NCBI GenBank assembly: GCA_900169235.1
Contig: FWCC01000344.1
Coordinates: 49,253-113,252 of the forward strand
Length of the DNA stretch: 64,000 bases
Reading direction: 5' to 3'
Source of the DNA: Zarea fungicola
Taxonomy: Eukaryota > Ascomycota > Sordariomycetes > Hypocreales > Cordycipitaceae
In this document: piece by piece, positions 11,557 to 22,656 of the stretch
Layout of the letters: each line of letters opens with the position of its first letter
How positions within the stretch are numbered: the first letter of the stretch is position 1
Position numbers and translations under genes: made by a program
Notes under the pieces: generated by a model
Databases searched by the model: none
What the model was told of the DNA's origin: nothing
What the model saw: the letters and a program-made list of their open reading frames with translations, nothing else

Positions 11557-12641
11557 TCAGATGGTTGACTAAACGCGGTAGTCATTGCAATGCCATAATT
11601 TTTTGCACGTGGCAGCAAGGGTGCCAACGACGTTCGGCGGCATCTTGTTGGACACCTAACGCTGACTGCCAACAACGCCAATGTCGATAATGCAGAGTGC
11701 GACCAGCACTTTCAGTAGAAATAAATAAGGAACCTGTCACCGCTGCTTGGCGTTGAAGATTCAATTTTGTTCCAGGAGAATATTACAGGATGCAAGAAGA
11801 GATAAACTTAAGGAGGCGCGCAGGACTATGATTTGGGTAGATGAGGCGTCAAGTACTACGCTACCTATCGACCTGGCGGGCAGAATTTATGTATGTGGAG
11901 CGGACAATTTACCCCTGCCAGCCCTATAAAACAACTCTAATAACCTAAATGCTAGTTAAATAGGCAGACAAGCGATGGATGCGCCAGTAGTGCAATCCTT
12001 CATGCATCAGTGTCACGAGTAGACTGCGCAGCGCCACATCATGGGGTACAAGATGGAATGCCAAAGCCCTGGCAATGTGATTTTGCGCCATAACTTGCGT
12101 ACGTCGGTCGACTAATGTGCAAAGAAACAAGTATAGCCAGCGCGCCGTGTTACCATGGATCGTTTTCGACATGCGAATGGCGACTAGCAATGCCGGAGAA
12201 TTCTGGGCTTCGCACGCTAATCCGGAAACTGCTGGTTGCCGAAGGAGAAGGTTATAGACAGACATCCGTTTGCTATATACATAATTTTGTTCCATCGCTG
12301 TGTGGTATATGTAGATTGGCAATTGTATTCCACCAAGTTGACTGACTGGTTATCTGGTGAATAATGTTGCTTCAAAAAGCAGACATCTACTGGTGATCTA
12401 ACATCTGTGTCAGTCCCACCCAGTGAAGCTAATCATCTGGCTGTTCTATTTTTATGCAGACGTTTAATAATCCCGGTAACCCCGCGTAAGCTGACGCCAA
12501 ATAGTTACCAGTTAACGGGTAGTTCGGAATTAATATCTGCAAACGGCTTCTAATGATGACACTGCATTCAGTTGGGCGACATTGTATTCTCATACAAAGT
12601 CAATTTACTGTCTCAATTGAAAGGTCAGTCGTAACCGCAGG
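11557..12641. other. gene-free stretch, about 1.1 kb
   Basis: Probably holds the missing 5' exon and promoter of the membrane-protein gene to the left, and the promoter of the hydrolase at 12642. Open frames here have no recognisable features. Confidence 0.5.
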
Positions 12642-13703
12642 ATGGAAGGCACGGCAATATCATCTCAGTCCTTCACTGGATCAAAGGGAACCATCCACTA
12701 CCTCTCGGCAGGTCCGGAAACTGGCCCTCTCATCATTTTTGTCCACGGCTGTCCATTCCCCGCCATAACATGGCGGCCGCAGCTGCAATGCTTTGCGAGC
12801 CTGGGTTTCCGGGTTGTTGCCGCCGACACAACTGGCTACGGCGATAGCTACAATTCAGCTGACGTCGCCGACTACTCCATGGAGTCGCAGGTATCCGACC
12901 AATTGGAGCTGTTATCACATGTCGGGCGCGAAAAAGCGGTCTTTATCGGGCATGACTGGGGCAGCGCAATTGTCTGGTCCATTGCGGCTCATCACCAAGA
13001 CAAGTGCCTGGGCGTGGCAGCGCTGGGGATACCCTACCGGACGGTTGAGCTCGGGCTGGAGAAGCTCGTCGCCACCGTCGACCGGGACCTGTATCCCGAG
13101 GATAAGTACCCCTACGGCCAGTGGGACTACATGGTCTACTACAACCAGAACACGAAAGACGTGGAAGCGTACCACGCCGAGCACGGTGATAGGCTGGCTA
13201 AGCTCTTTACAATGCCGTACGACGGGCCCATTCCTCCCGTCCAGACACCAGCGGCCACCGCGAACTTAACAAAGAGCGGCGGCTTCTTTGGCGGCCAGGC
13301 ACCGCCGGATGTGCCGTTGGAAGCCTCACTCTTGGACGCCGCCATGTACGAGGCAGTCATCGCCAGTCCGCGAAAGCATGGCACCTTCGGCCAGGTTGCT
13401 TACTATCGCAACGATGCGGCAAATGCAGCATACAACGATGCAAAGAACTGCCCCAATGGGGCCAAACTCGACGTTCCGTGTTTCTATTTGGACTGCAGCG
13501 CGGACTTGTGTTCCGTAAGCAACTGCTCCCCGGCCTGGACGGCAGATATGCGTGAGCTCTGCTCAAATCTCTTTGAAGCGCAGCTGGTAACGCGTCATAT
13601 GGTTGCACTGGAGAAGTCAAACGAGACGAATGCACTATTAGCTCGCTGGCTTTGCGAAAGGACGGAGGCTTGGCCTGTTGATCGAAGCAGTGGAAGGGTG
13701 TGA
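12642..13703 (+). CDS. epoxide hydrolase-like alpha/beta hydrolase, 353 aa
   Basis: An intronless alpha/beta hydrolase of the epoxide hydrolase / haloalkane or fluoroacetate dehalogenase branch. The ATG at 12642 begins MEGTAISSQSF. Features in order: oxyanion HGCPFP (residues 35-40, the HGxP motif), nucleophile elbow GHDWGS with Asp105 instead of Ser, a lid region rich in Tyr (YMVYYNQN near 163-170 and AYYRN near 254), then TRHMVALE with the likely catalytic His319. An Asp nucleophile forms an ester with the substrate, which water then hydrolyses. No signal peptide. The substrate could be an epoxide or another small electrophile. No clustered biosynthetic partner is visible, so detoxification is as likely as biosynthesis. 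Confidence 0.85.
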   Translation: MEGTAISSQSFTGSKGTIHYLSAGPETGPLIIFVHGCPFPAITWRPQLQCFASLGFRVVAADTTGYGDSYNSADVADYSMESQVSDQLELLSHVGREKAVFIGHDWGSAIVWSIAAHHQDKCLGVAALGIPYRTVELGLEKLVATVDRDLYPEDKYPYGQWDYMVYYNQNTKDVEAYHAEHGDRLAKLFTMPYDGPIPPVQTPAATANLTKSGGFFGGQAPPDVPLEASLLDAAMYEAVIASPRKHGTFGQVAYYRNDAANAAYNDAKNCPNGAKLDVPCFYLDCSADLCSVSNCSPAWTADMRELCSNLFEAQLVTRHMVALEKSNETNALLARWLCERTEAWPVDRSSGRV

Positions 13704-14661
13704 TCTTCTTTGACAGTTTTACGGTTGAGAATAAATAACTGATTTGCCTAAAATATGGCAGCGGTTGCCTCCCTGAATACTCTGCAACGTACCTGGTGAA
13801 GCACGGATAGTTGATGTGGCTGTCATGGCCCAAGTTCCGTATATGCTCAAGTAGAAGATAATTTATGCATACGATAAACAGCAAAGCCTCCATAATCTTC
13901 TGTTCCAAAACCCAGTCATGTTTGTTGCTGAGCAGAAACTCTCTGGCTGCTGCTGGGGATCCTTGAACAACTTGTCCTGCTGCGTGGTCATTTTTTTATG
14001 TTTTCAATCAGTTTGATTCATTCGGTAACCTCTTTCTTACGCCCCTTGACTTTTCCGGACTTCTCTAACCACTCTAATAAGTTCTGGAACATAGTTCAGT
14101 GCTATGCGCTTTTCAGCTAGAGGCCTGGAGGGAAACTGCGCCGCGCTGATGAACTCCCACATTTGCACTTCATTATCCCGGTAGCGTCGGCCAAATTATC
14201 TGACTGGATGTATACTCACATAGTTTCCCTTACAATTTACAATCAACAGTAAAGGTATAATTTTACCATATATGCCAAAGCAGGATGCACTGACTAGGAA
14301 GCTTCGATATTCGGTAAGCGGCATAGACCTATCCACATGCCAAAGTACCCATGTTCCTAGCTGTCAATCGGATGAACTCTCCGTCGTGTGAATTATCAGC
14401 CACTCAGCTGAGGCAAGTACCATGGAGTGAAACTTAAGGCTGCTGTTAACCGCCAGGCAGCTTCATGGCAGCTTTGTGGAGGTAGGTGTTGCCACATAAC
14501 CTTATTATTTTTAGCTTTGGAAGGCGGAAATCTAGGGCTCAACACTTTTAACTTTTATTTTTTACAGCTCCAGTTTACTCCACTGCCTTTGGTATATAAG
14601 CCGCTACGTAAATTAGTTCTGTACCTTTTGCAGCGTAACTCAATTTTAACTAATCCTTGCC
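13704..14661. other. gene-free stretch, about 1 kb
   Basis: No supported coding frame. It ends with the promoter of the kinase gene, including a TATA box at about 14593-14600. Confidence 0.6.
14593..14600 (+). promoter_or_regulatory. TATA box of the kinase gene
   Basis: TATATAAG lies about 65-70 bp upstream of the kinase ATG at 14662. Confidence 0.5.
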
Positions 14662-16074
14662 ATGGCCTTACCAAGTATGCCACAAAGCAGCTCCGAACAG
14701 AGAGGACCGCGAAGGATAAGCAGAAGTTGGGTGAGTCCCCTGGATCAGGAATATGTGGAGAATCCCGCAATGTATAGTGAGGGAGGATATCATCTTGTGC
14801 ACCTTCATGACCGATTTGACAATGGACGTTATCGCGTGGTAGACAAGCTTGGTTTTGGCCGATCTGCTACGGTGTGGCTATGTCAAGATACCCTCTACAG
14901 CACGCCAAAGTACGTGGCAGTTAAGATAATAATCGCCCACCAAACGGAAATAAGCTGTCGCGAGCTGCGTATGGTTCAACACATGCAGGCTCTTGGTATC
15001 GACAGGCAACCAGCTGCGAACTATATTTGTCTTCCCCTTAGAGACTTCCGTCTTGAGGGCCCGAATGGAACACATATTTGCATAGTGTATCCTGTCTTCG
15101 GCCCGACACTAGAGTCCGCCAGGGAGATACTTCGGGAGAGTCTCGAACCTGAAGATTGTGCGAGAGAGGTCCGACGACTTATGCAACAAGTTGCTACTGG
15201 TCTAGCTCTTCTACATGCAAATGGCATTTGTCACGGAGGTGTGCATACTGCCCAGTCCATATAGTTGCATTTTTATTTACTAATAGGAATTTATCTAGAT
15301 CTTCGGCCGGACAATGTGCTCATGGAACTAAAGCCATTAGATGGTCTGAGTCTTGATGAGGTTTGCGATATATTCGGCGAGCCAAGCGGCACTAAGGTAA
15401 CTTATGTGACCGCCGCAGCGGAAAGAACCACTATTCCTAATGTGCCTAAATACCTGCTGTTTTCACCTCAACAGTTTGATTTTGAGCATCTCTCGTCCCA
15501 GGTCTGCATCAAGAACTTTGGAGAAGCATTTGATATTGCCACAGAAACGAAGCTGTTGACAAGGAGACCGCGAACGTATTATGCACCAGAAGCAATTTTT
15601 GACAAAGAGATGGGTATCGCAGGAGATTTATGGGCATTTGGCTCCTTGCTCTTTGAAACGCGCATGGAAATCAAAATTATCGACCCTCCGAACAGTTTTG
15701 CGCCATCTGACGAGGAGTATATTTTACATACAACCATCATCTTGGGAAAGTTACCAGATCGGTGGTGGAAATCTTGGAATAATCGTAGTAAATTCTTTCA
15801 GGAAACAGACAAAGGTACACACTCTCGTCTGGTAACCCAGCCGGGGCTGGTGATTTACGAGTCGAAGAGTGGTCATCAAGAGCCGCGATCAATTCTGGAC
15901 AAGATCAGGGAGAGTTGCTGCAAGATAACTTTGAAAGAGCATTACAGGTTCCAGGATATTTCCGAGGCAGAGGCGTACGCTATGGCAGACCTTCTTACAC
16001 AGCTACTACAATACGTTCCCGAGAGACGCTTGGGGGCACAAGATGCAATTAATCACGAATGGTTTCTTTTTTAA
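14662..16074 (+). CDS. SRPK-like protein kinase with altered DFG motif, 450 aa
   Basis: Two exons, 14662-15238 and 15299-16074, joined over a 60-nt intron (GTGTGC donor, TCTAG acceptor, phase 1). The join rebuilds the catalytic loop HGDLRPDN exactly, which supports it strongly. The layout is that of the SR-protein-kinase-like group expanded in filamentous fungi: glycine loop LGFGRSATVW (63-72), VAVK Lys88, catalytic Asp193 in HGDLRPDN, then a long insert before the activation segment. Where DFG is expected the protein has NFG (Asn265 in IKNFGEAF), so the magnesium-binding Asp is missing. APE is present (YYAPE), as is GDLWAFG. The rest looks intact, so this may be a pseudokinase or a kinase with weakened activity. 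Repeat copy B lies about 25 bp beyond the stop. Confidence 0.85.
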
Positions 16075-16868
16075 ATTATTAGCAGTGATACTTTATAAAG
16101 TGTCAGGGACCTAGAAGGTATAAATTGGACGCTAGAGATATCCGGCCACGGCTGGTTATTGCTTGATCTTTTAGGTCTCTGTGGTCTCGTTGGTTACCTA
16201 GCACCCCATATTGAAAGTCAAAGATTTAACGATAGTAGCTGAACTCAATGCGGAAATATGCTAGCTTAGATAGCCTCAATTGACATGTAGCAAACGGTAT
16301 TCAACGGCGCAACTGTGTTGACTTCTTTTATTGCTCCCAGATTATGCGGGTTACAAAGGTAAGATGGTAGCTGATAACTGTAGCGTATCAGTGCCACATT
16401 TGTTGGAACTGTTGATGCTTCCGTCAATCCTCCCAATAATAGAGGTCTATTTACCCCTTGTGCATGAAGTTGAGAAACAAGCAATAGAGTCATCGGTTCT
16501 GGTTCAATAATTTGCTACACAGACCCTGTCTTTTTTTAATTATACATCCGCCTATATATAAATAGCGAACAGCCAGCCTACATGTGTTGACTGTGCTGTC
16601 GCTAGCTTACCCTGTATGCGTTCGCCATGTTACCCAGTTTAGCGGACAGAGCCACTAACAGGCAGGGCTAGCAGCAACCCTCACCCAACAGCAACCCCGA
16701 AGCCCGGCCGCCGGCGCTACCTTTTTCCCGAACTGGCCCGGAAATTTCCCCTTGGTGAAGCCTCTCACCAGACGTTGTACATGTCTTGAGATGCACCCAG
16801 CGACAAGCACAACGTCAACGAAGCTCTTTTCTTTCTTTTCTTCCATCAACACCCAAATCACCGCAAAC
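16075..16868. other. gene-free stretch with repeat copy B
   Basis: Holds repeat copy B (16101-16207) and the promoter of bL33m. The minus-strand frames at 16266-16493 and 16655-16978 have no recognisable features; the second is a shadow of the bL33m locus. Confidence 0.55.
16101..16207 (+). repeat. dispersed ~105 bp repeat, copy B
   Basis: Same-orientation copy of the element at 5171-5275; begins TGTCAGGGAC and ends CCTAGCACCC. It starts about 25 bp after the kinase stop codon and so probably lies in its 3' untranslated region. Confidence 0.75.
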
Positions 16869-17219
16869 ATGGCCAAAAAAGGTGCGCCGGATTGATGTCC
16901 CCTTTGCTCCGGGATGTTATCCTTTCCTCCGTCACTCGTCACTAACCGCGTCCAACAGCCAAGGCTCGTCTGATCCACGTCCGCCTCATCTCCATGGCCA
17001 TGACGGGCTTCTTCTACACATTTACGCGACCGCGCACGGCTCTACCCATGGGCATGCTTAAATACGATCCAATTGGTACGACAAGAAGCTGCTTAATTTT
17101 CCTCTCGCCGGCGTTCGCAGACGTGCGGTTGAACAAAGCGTCCGCTGCTAACCACGTTGGACATCTTCACAGTGCGCAAAAAGGTCCTCTTCCTCGAATC
17201 GAAAAAGCGCAGCAAGTAA
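16869..17219 (+). CDS. mrpl39: mitochondrial large-subunit ribosomal protein bL33m, 58 aa, three exons
   Basis: Three tiny exons, 16869-16881, 16959-17075 and 17173-17219, are not visible as one frame. The introns are 77 nt (CACTAAC branch, CAACAG acceptor) and 97 nt (GTACGA donor, GCTAAC branch, TTCACAG acceptor). Spliced, they give exactly 58 codons plus stop: [14 protein letters not shown]..., the hydrophobic-aromatic [12 protein letters not shown] in the middle, then [16 protein letters not shown] near the end. That is the bL33 family pattern (a short basic protein with K/R-rich ends and VRKKVLFLE near the C terminus); the yeast gene is MRPL39. The product sits in the mitochondrial large ribosomal subunit. 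The first exon carries only 13 coding bases, so automated annotation could easily miss this gene. Confidence 0.92.
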
Positions 17220-17653
17220 ATTTTGTACTCGACGACAAGCGCCCCCCTCCCAAAACCAATCGCAATTGCGTGTATTCCTACTGTCTCAACTTACTTCGTT
17301 AATCCCCTCGCGCCCTGCGGTTCGACTCGCGACCGGCATCGCCTCCGACGACAGCGTCAATGGCAGAGAAAACTTGCACTCGCCGACATCACCACCATGT
17401 CGCACTGTATTATAGCACAAGCATACCTGGAGTTAAAGGATCGATCATATAAGCGAATTTCACGCTTTGTATTCATGTGTTGAAACATGATGGGCATCAT
17501 GTAATGGAGACTGAAAGAATACAATACAAATATTCATCATACTCTCTCATTGTTTTCTACCTGACGGTCAATTAAAGCAAAGCTAGGAACAGATCGAAGC
17601 ACATTCGAACAGATCATACCACATTAATCGTCAAATATGTTGGCCGCCACCTT
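17220..17653. other. convergent intergenic region, about 430 bp
   Basis: Lies between the 3' ends of bL33m (plus) and the coiled-coil gene (minus). No coding frame is supported, so it presumably carries both 3' untranslated regions. Confidence 0.6.
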
Positions 17654-20600
17654 TCAGACCACGGCCGCAATAGCTGTAATTGCAACCGAGTTGCCCACCT
17701 CACTCCCCACCTCGGCCAAGTCTCCAATCCGCGCGTGATCCCGTCGACTGGTCATCGCCTTATTTGACACCATGTATTCGGCAATCGAGGTAAAACCATG
17801 CGCTTTTTTTGCTAGCGGTGACTGTACAAAAGTTGAACGAATATTGTCAATGGTATTTTCGTACGCATTGATGCTGCTGCCGGTGGATTTGCACGGTAGC
17901 TTTGTCGTAGGAGCCCTGTCTTGAGAGCCCTTCAGGATTGACTTGGGCTTCCCAGATTCTCGTCTTCTCCGTTGCTCCTGAGCTGTACTGACTCGCAGCG
18001 GTGAATCGACCCGTGGACCTGGGCTATGCACAATCACCTTTCGAGCCTGACTCTCGGATGAATCACTACCCGTGCTTCCCTGACTGCTCGAACTGAGGCA
18101 AACAGCTGGGTAATTCGATGACTGGCTAGTGGATGACAGGCTTGTCGAGCTACCCATCACCTCCACGATGTCCAAGTCTGGCGCGTGCTCCCCTAGTCTC
18201 TTCTTAATCCAGTCCTCTTCCTTTTCCATGTATTTTGAAGTCTCTTGGATTAACAGGCTTAGCTCATAGATCCTCTGGAGCGATGATGGCACATTCTCGA
18301 CCTTGGACAATTGCGACTCCACTCGTTTCAAATCCGCCCGAATTCTTTCAACATCTTGTAGTGTCTTGGTCTCGACCGACTGTTGATTCGCAGACTCCTC
18401 AGGCCTAGTTAATGTGGCATTTCTCGCCAAACCAGCCTCAACCTTCGCCAAGTTAGCCATAAATACCTCCCTCAACTCGTCGAATTTCTCTGTCAAGATG
18501 TCATCGTGGCCGGAAAATTTGGCATTGATCTTCGACAAAAGCACCTCTTCGTTCCTCTGCGCTAGCTTTTGTGTCTGCTCTTGTGCAGCAAGCAGTCTTT
18601 CCCCAACCTCGGAAGACTTATGGGCCATCTCCAAAAGACTTGCCATGTTTGCACCAACGCTGCTGTCGGCTGAAATTGAACCGGCAATGTTTTCCAGACG
18701 ACTATTAACGCTCTCCATCCTGCTAGAGACGTCTGCTTGCCCTGCCCATACTTGAGTGAGTGATTGTGTGATTTGGGCTTGGGTGTCGTCGCTGATGGTA
18801 AGCCTTTTGGTCAACTCAGCGGCACCGACATGAATACGATCGTGTAACTTTGCCAGACCCGATTCAAGCGACTTTGCCAGAGGTTCCATCGTCGTGCGCA
18901 AATTAATCTGGCCAGAAGCGAGGCATTCAATGCTTGGCAGTAATCTATTGAAAATGTCAGAACACTGTGAAAAAAGTAAATATACCAAGCTTCTTACCTG
19001 CTTTCAACCAAGGCTTCGAGGCTGCTCAGCCTGGTAGATGATGCGTGCAGTTGGCTCTTCAGTTCTGCAACATTATCCATGTTTGGTAACTGGCCAATTC
19101 TGTAGCAATGGTCAGCGTTGTTTCGTAGTATAAACGAGAGACAAACCTGGTATTGATACCATGCAGCTCTATGACAACTGCATCCTGTCCGCCATCCAGT
19201 CTACGCAAGTTACGCGATACTTCACCTAAGCGAGAATCAATCCCTTTTACGAGACTGTCCGTTAAACGATTTAACCTCATGTCGTCTTCCATTAAGTCAT
19301 TTCGCTTCTTCTCCGACTCAAATTTCGTGCGATAGTGTTCGGCATCCTTCTCCAGTGATAGAACCATGTGGTCATCTGCAACATTGTGTCAGCGTAAAAT
19401 TGGGACAGGTATGTGCCACTCACATTCAAATTTTTTACGCTCATTGTTGAGCTCCATTTGGCCAATCACGTTTTCAAGCTCTTCACGCTTCTGCTGGCAG
19501 ATTTGAAGTGCATTCTCCACTGCCGCAGTATCATGTTGCCTTTGCTCGTCGTCATGTTTTAGCTGATCTTCAAGACTGCGATAAAAGTCCCTGGACTTGT
19601 TGAAGAGATCACGCTGCTCCGAAATTGCATCATTCAGCTTATCCCTGCACCCGCTGTATTTTGAAGACATTTCCCCCACCTGATTCTGGAGCCTGTCGTA
19701 CTTTGCCTGCAGATCCTCGAGTCGGACCTCCAAGCCTTTTTTGTCCTCCAAGACTTGCGTATCTTTCGCTTTTAGCTCTTTATACTTGCCTTTCAGGCCA
19801 TGAAAGCTCACACTGCCCACCTGCAGTGCTTCCTGGGCCGCGTGGAGATCATCTTCCTGCTGCTGAATTCTCTTCTTCAAGATTTTGATGGTCGATTTTG
19901 CCTGGACAGACTCTTCTGTTGCTATCTGTATGCACTCGTTCCAGTGCCTCACCGCTTGGTCCATGGCAAATCTTTTTCGATCTGGTTCAGAGACAGGATG
20001 GTCTGCACTGGCGAATGCTCTCTTGCGGGAGATGTTGCTCGCACGAGAGTTGGCACGACGGGGCAGCGGGCTGGCCGAAGTAGAAACACCTGTTCCTGAA
20101 CGGCCTCTGCGAGTTAGCCTCAGCTGACTTGGTGGCGCGCGGGAGACTTCAGAGGCTGCGAAAGATCCGTATCCTTCCAAGTCTCCACAGTGCTGAGTAG
20201 GAGTGTGTGAGTTTCGATGATTACTGCGAGAACGTCGCCCATTTCTGGTGCTGGGATGTTCCCGGTGTGTATTTCCACTAGGTGCAGGACTGCTGTTTCC
20301 CGAACAGGAAGATCCATCGATTATCGGGAAGCCAAATTTCTGTCTCCCACAACTCTGGTCAGGCGACGTTTGCATATCAGCGTCAGCCCTAGAAAACGCT
20401 TGGCACGTTTGGACTGGGCGGCATGTAGAGTTGCCCTCATTTTCGATTTCTGCCTCGGCTTCACTGTCCCGCTGGGATGGACGCGACGGAATTGCAATAT
20501 GATCCTCATTATGACTCAGGACCTGGCCATGAACATTGGAAATAGGTACTGGAACTTCAGTGGATTCGTTGTGTATGATACTTGGCAACGGCAGAGAGGC

Positions 20601-20807
20601 AAAGTCGAATTCTGTTCGTAGTAGGGGAGGATTTGCTGGCAGAGAGGGCACTGACGGACCGGCTGCTTGCACGACAGGAAATAAACTCCTTGGTATTGGT
20701 CCGGAAAACTGGCCCTCTGTATTTGCTTGTCGAGCTTGGAACGAGAAGCCCTTGGAAAATCCGTCTTCAGGTAATGTCTCCAGCTGAGCTTCAAAACGGA
20801 GAGCCAT
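17654..20807 (-). CDS. large coiled-coil protein, 1001 aa, four exons
   Basis: Exons 20807-19424, 19375-19147, 19099-18998 and 18944-17654. The introns are 48, 47 and 53 nt, all GT-AG, and they join in phases 1, 2 and 2 to a single 1001-codon frame. The protein has three parts. Residues 1 to about 290 are Ser/Pro/Arg-rich and probably disordered. A long heptad-rich coiled coil follows, about 290-780, interrupted by a few loops. The C-terminal tail is Ser/Thr-rich and contains KPKSILKGSQ and basic RRRRESGK patches. No enzyme motif, membrane span or signal peptide is visible. Basic stretches (SRKRAF, DRKRF) could be nuclear localisation signals. The architecture fits a structural nuclear, chromosome-axis or spindle-pole component, but I do not recognise a named family. 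Confidence 0.75.
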
Positions 20808-21409
20808 GGTTCTGCGCAATTAGCCGGCGATTGGTTGCGGAATTGGCGTATCGAATACCGGTAGCAAATTTGCAACGACTTGCTGCCATGTACCAAACGG
20901 ACAATTGGCAGGACATGATGATGTTTGCGATAACTCGGAGAGACCATTTAAATGCTGGGTTGCTGTTGTCCCAAACACAGGCGCGACTGCCCAGGCCAGT
21001 AACACATTCAGGCAGGTGGCTGCAGCTGCACCTGGCAAGCGACTCTGCCCATTGAATTTGTGCATTCTGCCGAGCAGGAAGAACACCACGCTTCTTCTGA
21101 GAAATGCCCGTACGTAAGCATTTTTCGAAATTTCTCTAAGCTTTATGCATCTGCGTTTTCGAGGCAGCTCGCTCTGGTTTCTTGCGCGAGATGATTTAGT
21201 TGGGCCATTCCCCCCACTAGCAAGTGATCCTGGTTTCAGCTCGTTGACTTCGTTTGACAGAATGAGTCACGATGTGCTTCATGGCGAAAACGAGAGGCAA
21301 TGAAAACGAGTAAAGCAAATCTGAAAATTGCAAAATCACTTCATCTTGAACAACTCTCGCCCCTGACCGATTTATTTTATTTATTTTTATTTTATACTGA
21401 ATTCTTACC
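20808..21409. other. divergent promoter region, about 600 bp
   Basis: Lies between the 5' ends of the coiled-coil gene (minus) and the acetyltransferase gene (plus). Open frames here are shadows. An AT-rich TTTATTTTATTTATTTTTAT tract at about 21370-21390 precedes the acetyltransferase ATG. Confidence 0.5.
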
Positions 21410-22120
21410 ATGCCTGTAGAGACACAGGTTGCGCGGGGCGAGGCTGAGCTTGTCGCCGTTAAGTCCAGGCTTCCGGCGCTGCCATATCCTCCGCCCGAGC
21501 AACGAGAGGCAATTATGACGGAGCGCTTGCTCCTTCGACCGGTGCGAGAATCCGACTTGCAGGCCATTCACGAGATGAGGTCTGATCCGGAGGTGGCCCA
21601 ATGGACTGCGACAGGGATTCCCGACGCCGACATTGAAGTGACGAGGCAGACGCTAGCGAAAAGCAACGAAAATAACCTCGAGAAGCATGACTGCGCCATA
21701 TGCCTGGCGTCGACTGGTCAGGTCATCGGTGTTGGTGGCCAACACAGGCGCTGCGGGATGTTGGGATGGCCCGAGATTGGATACTCCCTAAAGAGGGAGT
21801 TTTGGGGCCAGGGTTACGGCACCGAGTTTCTCCAAGGTTTCTTGGCATGGTACTGGGTGCAGCCCCGCGCCGAAGTCGACGTCAACGTTGACAAGGCTAC
21901 TATTCTTGACCCGGACGCCGCTGCAGGGGGCGCCATTGTCCCAGACTGTGTCGTGACCACCACGGTTGAAGAGAACACAGCCAGTCGCCATGTCATGGCC
22001 AAGAGCGGCCTGCAGCTGATCCGACTCTTTCCCGTCACAGATCTGCGGGACAATAGTCGCAAAATAGACCTTTTGTGCCATATCGCACGTTGCCCCAAGG
22101 AGCAACTACCAGTAGCCTAG
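21410..22120 (+). CDS. GNAT family N-acetyltransferase, 236 aa
   Basis: An intronless gene whose ATG at 21410 follows an ACC context. It belongs to the Acetyltransf_3 (RimJ/RimL-like) branch of the GNAT superfamily. The sequence ERLLLRPVRESDLQAIHEMRSDPEVAQW near residues 37-64 is the classic N-terminal strand and helix of that branch. PEIGYSLKREFWGQGYGTE around 120-138 is the acetyl-CoA-binding motif A region with the Q/RxxGxG-like signature (GQGYGT). The last part carries strands that normally close the fold (ENTASRHVMAKSGLQLI, the Asn/Ser-containing helix before strand 6). It transfers an acetyl group from acetyl-CoA to an amine, but protein and small-molecule substrates are both possible. 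No signal peptide, so probably cytosolic. Confidence 0.85.
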   Translation: MPVETQVARGEAELVAVKSRLPALPYPPPEQREAIMTERLLLRPVRESDLQAIHEMRSDPEVAQWTATGIPDADIEVTRQTLAKSNENNLEKHDCAICLASTGQVIGVGGQHRRCGMLGWPEIGYSLKREFWGQGYGTEFLQGFLAWYWVQPRAEVDVNVDKATILDPDAAAGGAIVPDCVVTTTVEENTASRHVMAKSGLQLIRLFPVTDLRDNSRKIDLLCHIARCPKEQLPVA

Positions 22121-22656
22121 TGTCTGTTGGGGGTCTTAGGAGCTGTGACATCCCATCTCTTGCATGCTATTGGCTGGATTCGAATGTGACAACCGCCGAC
22201 CTCAGCGCTTCGCGATGATGTGGATCACCATCACACCAATCAGGCAAACCGCAGTGTGCCACAGCGGTCAGGGCCCTGTCGAATGCCCGCAATCATTGTC
22301 TTGCCGGTGTATCGTTATTGGTGGTATTCTTTTTCTTTCCGTGTCTTGGCCTAGCTATGTGCCGGCATTGCACTATGCAGGAACGTCACTTCGTGTGAGG
22401 GGGTCTCGCCCACATACTTACACGGGCTTGGCACAAAGTGGGCAGGCACTGATGGAACGATTGAATATATGTATCGTCGTCTGCGTCGAATCTGTTTTAG
22501 TTCTATTTTTAATTTACCCTCTTGCATTATCTCAACGTTGAAAAAGTACCTAAAACTCCTTGGATCATTGCGCCTAGAATATATACCCATGCATTTTTCG
22601 CAACTCGACATCGTTTAAGACATTTCCTTCCAATCTCGCACCAACCCCGAAAAACC
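22121..22656. other. intergenic region, about 535 bp
   Basis: The open frame at 22164-22541 has no family features or coding-like composition and I do not call it. The region holds the acetyltransferase 3' end and the promoter of the small membrane protein. Confidence 0.5.

Noticed and set aside
11077..14389. A 17-bp identical phrase (GATGAACTCTCCGTCGT) near 11079 and 14372
   Set aside because: Identity does not extend beyond the 17 bases; likely chance or a tiny fragment.
17310..17340. tRNA-like B-box (GGTTCGACTC)
   Set aside because: No matching A-box, stem pattern or terminator around it.
20582..21055. Plus-strand frame of 157 codons
   Set aside because: Overlaps exon 1 and the promoter of the coiled-coil gene; no recognisable features.
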